Assembly: GCF_900143085.1 (NCBI RefSeq)
Contig: NZ_FRCZ01000006.1
Location: forward strand, 15,526 to 79,525
Direction: 5' to 3'
DNA from: Gracilibacillus kekensis
GTDB taxonomy: Bacteria; Bacillota; Bacilli; Bacillales; Amphibacillaceae
Length of the DNA: 64,000 nucleotides
A program made the position numbers and the translations under genes. This document shows positions 60,180 to 64,000 of this stretch, in pieces. Under the pieces are notes generated by a model. It had not been told where the DNA came from. It worked only from the letters and a program-made list of their open reading frames with translations, and ran no database searches. Numbering within the stretch: the stretch's first letter is position 1; the number at the start of each line of letters is the position of its first letter.

Positions 60180-62380
60180 CATCAAAAATATCTCTATCCT
60201 CCATTTCCTCCTTTATCCTTTTATTGGCTGGATTTTTATTGTTTTGGGAATGGCTACGACCCTTGGAAGAAGTAACAGATACGGGAAATTCCCATTTGTT
60301 TGTAATTTACACTGCGATATGTTTTTTAGTATCCTTTTTTCTGAGGAATGGATGGGTGAAATTTGCCCTTAAATTTATTGCTTTATTATTGATTCTCGAT
60401 TATTTATTTCTTGCTGAAACATTACTGTCTAGAGAATGGTTGCAACTAATCAAGACAGAGGTAAGCTATAATCTGGAAATCGCTTGGAATAATGATTGGT
60501 ATTTAATGACCGCCTTTTTCAGAAGTCTCCTGTTTTTATTGTTGTTGTGGTTAATGAGTTATTTATTGCATTATTGGTTTACAGTCGCAAATAAATTTTT
60601 CATATTTGTCGTGTTAACGATCGTTTATTTAGCTGTATTAGATACGTTTACTGTATATGATGCCCCATTAGCAATGGTACGAACGTTTGTCATCTCGTTT
60701 GTTGTGTTAGGACTTAGTCGTTATGTAAAATTGATGGATAATAATGAAACGAATGATAAACAAAGCAATCTAGTGACTTGGATGTTACCGATTGTTGCCA
60801 TCGTTTTATTTGCTGCCTTATTGGGAATTTATTCACCGAAACCAACACCACAGTGGCCAGATCCTGTCCCTTTTATTAAAAGTACTGCAGGACATGTCGG
60901 TTTTGGAGATGGTCCAGTTCAAAAGGTAGGTTATGGGGAAGATGACTCCCGTCTAGGAGGCTCATTTGTTCAAGATGATACAACAGTATTTGAAGCAATT
61001 GTCCATGATAATGTATACTGGCGCATTGAGTCAAAGGATGTCTATACTGGAAAGGGTTGGGAGCGTTCTTCTGAATTAGATTATGCTCCACTAGAGAATG
61101 GCGAGGTACAGTGGCGCACATTTCCGTTAGAAAATACGGAGACAACTCCGTATGAAGCAATGGTACGACCTGAGTCAACGAATGAATTACCTAAAGTAGT
61201 TTATCCTTACGGTATTAACCGAATTGAGTCCATGCAACGTGAAACATTTTATATGGACATGGCGTCGGGTATGATAGAGGCGGAGTCATCCGAACAGTCA
61301 CCCAACAGATCCTACTCTGTCCAATATGATGCACCCTCTTTTTCTCTGGATGAGCTTCGGAATAATTCTAATAATGACCCCGAAGACATTAAACAAAGAT
61401 ATTTACAATTACCTGAGGATTTACCTGAAAGGGTCAGTAATTTAGCGGCAGAAGTAGTTGAAGATGAGGAATCAAGGTATGATAAAGCAAAGGCGATTGA
61501 GAGTTACTTTGCTCAAAATGGTTATACCTATCAAATTGAAGATGTTTCCGTACCTGATGAAGGCGAAGATTATGTGGATCAGTTTTTATTTGAAACACAT
61601 GTAGGATATTGTGATAACTTTTCGACGTCGATGGTAGTGATGCTCCGTTCTTTAGATATCCCTGCCCGCTGGGTGAAAGGTTTTACTGGGGGAGCAGAAG
61701 TGGCGGATCAACCACCACTTCCTGATGGTTACTCCCTTTACGAAGTAACCAATAATAATGCACACTCATGGGTTGAGGTGTTTTTCCCTGATACGGGTTG
61801 GGTACCTTTTGAGCCTACAAGCGGCTTTACAAACCCAACTGATTTTTATCAAGATGTGACAAGTGATATTGACACGGGAGATTCTTCAGAAGAGGAAAAC
61901 GCAACAGAAGAAGAAACTAGCGAAGAAGAACCTGAATTAGAAGATGCTGAAGCAGAGGAAGAGCAAGAGGATAATCTGATCGGTGATTTAGAAAATAATG
62001 ATAATTGGAATGGTTGGCTCTATTTTTGGATTAGTATTATTGTCGTTATTCTCATTCTAGCAACTGTTGCTTTTCTAAAAAGAAATCAAATCAGAGATTG
62101 GTATACATTAAGAAAATGGCATAAACTAACTCAAAAGTTAGAGATAGAACCCGCCTATATCTATCTGTTGACTCTTTTAGAAAAAAGAGGCTATAAGCGT
62201 AGAAAAGGTCAAACTCTGAGGCAATATGCAGTGGAAATTGATCAACAATTAAGAACTACGGAAATGTATGATCTAACGTTAGCATATGAACAATACATTT
62301 ATCGAAATCAGGAAATATCAGAAGATAAAAGTAAATTAAGGAATTTATTCCAACGCGTAATTGATCAAATATTAGCTTGA
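60176..62380 (+). CDS. yebA: Transglutaminase-like membrane protein (YebA)
   Basis: 734 residues: about six N-terminal helices (to residue 230), an extracellular transglutaminase core with catalytic Cys in HVGYCDNFSTSMVVMLRSLDIPARWVKGFTGG, His in NNAHSWVEVFF and Asp in FPDTGWVPFEPT, an acidic Glu-rich stretch (SSEEENATEEETSEEE), a last helix near 620-645, and a C-terminal DUF4129-like domain. Probably a cell-surface protease or cross-linker. The ATG at 60176 overlaps the DUF58 stop; GGGAGGTGAA lies upstream. Followed by the guanine riboswitch. Confidence 0.9.
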   Translation: MTSKISLSSISSFILLLAGFLLFWEWLRPLEEVTDTGNSHLFVIYTAICFLVSFFLRNGWVKFALKFIALLLILDYLFLAETLLSREWLQLIKTEVSYNLEIAWNNDWYLMTAFFRSLLFLLLLWLMSYLLHYWFTVANKFFIFVVLTIVYLAVLDTFTVYDAPLAMVRTFVISFVVLGLSRYVKLMDNNETNDKQSNLVTWMLPIVAIVLFAALLGIYSPKPTPQWPDPVPFIKSTAGHVGFGDGPVQKVGYGEDDSRLGGSFVQDDTTVFEAIVHDNVYWRIESKDVYTGKGWERSSELDYAPLENGEVQWRTFPLENTETTPYEAMVRPESTNELPKVVYPYGINRIESMQRETFYMDMASGMIEAESSEQSPNRSYSVQYDAPSFSLDELRNNSNNDPEDIKQRYLQLPEDLPERVSNLAAEVVEDEESRYDKAKAIESYFAQNGYTYQIEDVSVPDEGEDYVDQFLFETHVGYCDNFSTSMVVMLRSLDIPARWVKGFTGGAEVADQPPLPDGYSLYEVTNNNAHSWVEVFFPDTGWVPFEPTSGFTNPTDFYQDVTSDIDTGDSSEEENATEEETSEEEPELEDAEAEEEQEDNLIGDLENNDNWNGWLYFWISIIVVILILATVAFLKRNQIRDWYTLRKWHKLTQKLEIEPAYIYLLTLLEKRGYKRRKGQTLRQYAVEIDQQLRTTEMYDLTLAYEQYIYRNQEISEDKSKLRNLFQRVIDQILA

Positions 62381-62487
62381 CCAGTGCCGAAACGATTGAT
62401 AGAATAGATAAAAATTATAGCGTGAAAGCATGTTGTGTGCCAACTTGTTTTTTGCTTGATGCAGTTATTTACGCATCTGTTTCAATA

Positions 62488-62558
62488 CCTTCATATATGT
62501 TTGAGAATAGGGCTCAAATGTTTCTACCGGAACACCGTAAATGTTCGGACTATGAAGG
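62488..62558 (+). promoter_or_regulatory. Guanine (purine) riboswitch controlling guaA
   Basis: P1 arms CCTTCATA (62488) and TATGAAGG (62551-62558) enclose P2 (TGAG / CTCA) and P3 (CCGGAACA / TGTTCGG) with the conserved joining and loop bases (TTTCTACC, CACCGTAAATG, CGGACTATG). The specificity position in GGACTATG is C, which pairs with guanine rather than adenine. Confidence 0.93.
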
Positions 62559-62576
62559 CGGCGATCTTACCATAGA

Positions 62577-62618
62577 TTTCTGCCTTTCTGTATGTTTTTA
62601 AAGAAAGGCAGATTTTTA
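62577..62618 (+). terminator. Terminator of the guanine riboswitch
   Basis: TCTGCCTTTC (62579-62588) pairs with GAAAGGCAGA (62603-62612), followed by TTTTTATTT. It lies just after the aptamer, so guanine binding should favour termination before guaA. Confidence 0.88.
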
Positions 62619-62668
62619 TTTGTGATGATACTTAAAGTTTCTATAGATTAATTGAAGGAGTGGACAAC

Positions 62669-64000
62669 TTGGAAGTAAACAATGAAATGATTTTGGTTTT
62701 AGATTTTGGTAGTCAATATAACCAGTTAATTACCCGGCGAATACGTGAATTTGGTGTATATAGTGAGCTTCATTCCCATCGTTTAACAATAGAAGAAATT
62801 AAAGAGATGAATCCAAAAGGGATTATACTTTCAGGTGGACCACATAGTGTCTATGGAGAAAATAGTTTCCGTTGCGATGAACAAATTTTTGAGCTTGGTA
62901 TACCAGTTCTGGGAATCTGTTATGGTATGCAATTGATGACACATCATTTTGGTGGTGTAGTAGAACGTGCAAACCAGCGAGAATACGGAAAAGCTGATAT
63001 TCATGTGAAAGAGAATGCACTCCTTTTTGAAGGTACACCAAAAGAACAGGTCGTATGGATGAGTCATAGCGATAAAATTATCGAAGCTCCAAAAGATTTC
63101 GCGATTGAGGCAACAAGCTCATCAACACCTGTAGCAGCAATGAGAAATAAAGATAAAAACTTATTCGGTGTTCAATTCCACCCAGAGGTTCGTAATTCTG
63201 AATATGGTAATAATTTATTAAAGCAATTTGTATTCCAAGCATGCCATTGTAAAGGTGATTGGACGATGGCGAACTTTATCGATATGGAAGTAGACAAGAT
63301 CAGAGAACAAGTCGGCGACCGTAATGTATTATGTGCGCTTAGTGGTGGGGTAGACTCATCAGTAGTTGCTGCTTTAATCCATAAAGCGATTGGCGATCAG
63401 CTAACATGTATCTTCGTGGATCACGGTCTATTGCGAAAAGATGAAGGGGAAACGGTGATGCGTACCTTCCGCGATCAGTTCCATATGAATATTATTAAAG
63501 TGGATGCACAGGATCGTTTCTTATCAAAACTAAAAGGCGTTTCCGACCCAGAACAAAAACGAAAAATCATTGGTAACGAATTTATTTATGTGTTTGATGA
63601 TGAGGCAGCAAAATTAGAGAAAATGGACTTTTTAGCTCAAGGTACATTGTATACTGATATTGTCGAAAGTGGTACTGAAACAGCACAAACGATTAAATCA
63701 CACCATAATGTAGGTGGCTTACCAGAAGATATGGAATTCACGTTAATTGAGCCATTAAATACACTGTTCAAAGATGAAGTTCGTGCTTTAGGAACAGAGC
63801 TAGGTGTACCCGATGAGATCGTTTGGCGCCAACCATTCCCAGGTCCTGGTTTAGGTATCCGTGTATTAGGAGAAATTACGCCAGAAAAAGTGGATATTGT
63901 TCGTGAATCGGATGCTATTTTACGTGAAGAAATTCAAAAGGCTGGACTTGATCGGGATATTTGGCAGTACTTTACGGTGCTTCCTGATATTCGGAGCGTA
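62669..64000 (+). CDS. guaA: GMP synthase (glutamine-hydrolysing), 3' end outside window
   Basis: TTG start at 62669 with GAAGGAG upstream; the frame stays open to the last base (444 codons seen of about 510). The N-terminal class I glutamine amidotransferase domain has [11 protein letters not shown] (nucleophile Cys near 84) and FGVQFHPEV; the ATP-pyrophosphatase domain has [16 protein letters not shown] near residue 225; the dimer domain begins near [15 protein letters not shown]. Converts XMP to GMP. Controlled by the guanine riboswitch and terminator just upstream. Same neighbours as in B. subtilis. Confidence 0.96.
   Translation, partial: MEVNNEMILVLDFGSQYNQLITRRIREFGVYSELHSHRLTIEEIKEMNPKGIILSGGPHSVYGENSFRCDEQIFELGIPVLGICYGMQLMTHHFGGVVERANQREYGKADIHVKENALLFEGTPKEQVVWMSHSDKIIEAPKDFAIEATSSSTPVAAMRNKDKNLFGVQFHPEVRNSEYGNNLLKQFVFQACHCKGDWTMANFIDMEVDKIREQVGDRNVLCALSGGVDSSVVAALIHKAIGDQLTCIFVDHGLLRKDEGETVMRTFRDQFHMNIIKVDAQDRFLSKLKGVSDPEQKRKIIGNEFIYVFDDEAAKLEKMDFLAQGTLYTDIVESGTETAQTIKSHHNVGGLPEDMEFTLIEPLNTLFKDEVRALGTELGVPDEIVWRQPFPGPGLGIRVLGEITPEKVDIVRESDAILREEIQKAGLDRDIWQYFTVLPDIRSV

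Noticed and set aside
62377-62601. 74-codon plus-strand ORF after yebA
   Set aside because: It runs through the guanine riboswitch and its terminator and has no ribosome binding site.

Overview
The window is AT-rich DNA from a Bacillaceae-type Firmicute, most likely a halotolerant relative of Gracilibacillus, Virgibacillus or Oceanobacillus. Pointers to this are strong AGGAGG-type ribosome binding sites, frequent TTG and GTG starts, cre-like boxes, a NaChBac-type sodium channel, a sodium-coupled transporter set, and the gene order MoxR ATPase / DUF58 / transglutaminase / guanine riboswitch / guaA, which matches yeaC-yeaD-yebA-guaA of Bacillus subtilis. The genus is inference. No rRNA, tRNA, CRISPR array or intact transposon was seen.

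Layout. 1-4.2 kb is a decayed accessory patch: two copies of a Fic gene 3' end (the first cut by the window start, the second an in-place pseudogene), a C-terminal remnant of a TOTE-like superfamily 2 helicase, a TetR regulator divergent from a ketopantoate-reductase-family enzyme, and a structured intergenic element. 4.4-14 kb holds an rRNA methyltransferase, an alpha/beta hydrolase divergent from a CGNR regulator, an IS200/IS605-like right-end remnant, and a metal module (HMA protein, hemerythrin-like protein, P-type ATPase). Both promoters of that module carry an FNR-type box at the same -41.5 position. A frameshifted zinc-ribbon gene, an SDR and a DUF3231 protein follow.

14.8-22 kb is an organic-acid (probably acetate) uptake region: DUF485 plus SSS symporter, a LytS/LytTR two-component system, then DUF4212 plus a second SSS symporter. 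22-23.8 kb is a diguanylate cyclase preceded by a c-di-GMP-I riboswitch and terminator.

23.9-41 kb is a glycan-utilisation locus: two AraC-type regulators, three oxidoreductase or lactonase genes that fit L-fucose oxidation, cytoplasmic GH95, GH43 and GH31 enzymes, and an LplABC-like ABC importer without its own ATPase. GH95 plus an alpha-xylosidase-like GH31 suggests fucosylated xyloglucan oligosaccharides. Three cre-like sites lie in it. A pair of inverted copies of a Bacillaceae-type dispersed repeat fills the 0.9-kb gap before the transporter.

41-64 kb is mostly ordinary chromosome: APC and LysE transporters, RNase H, an EF-G-binding protein, a CD3324-like protein preceded by a tiny ORF and hairpin, DUF421, BCCT, a NERD nuclease-like gene with a probable 5' frameshift, LacI, YceI/HxlR, ribokinase, Ung, the sodium channel, hemerythrin, Ktr/Trk potassium channel, and the yeaC-yeaD-yebA-guaA block, with guaA cut by the window end. 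Two separate genes show single-base poly(A) indels, so assembly quality should be kept in mind.
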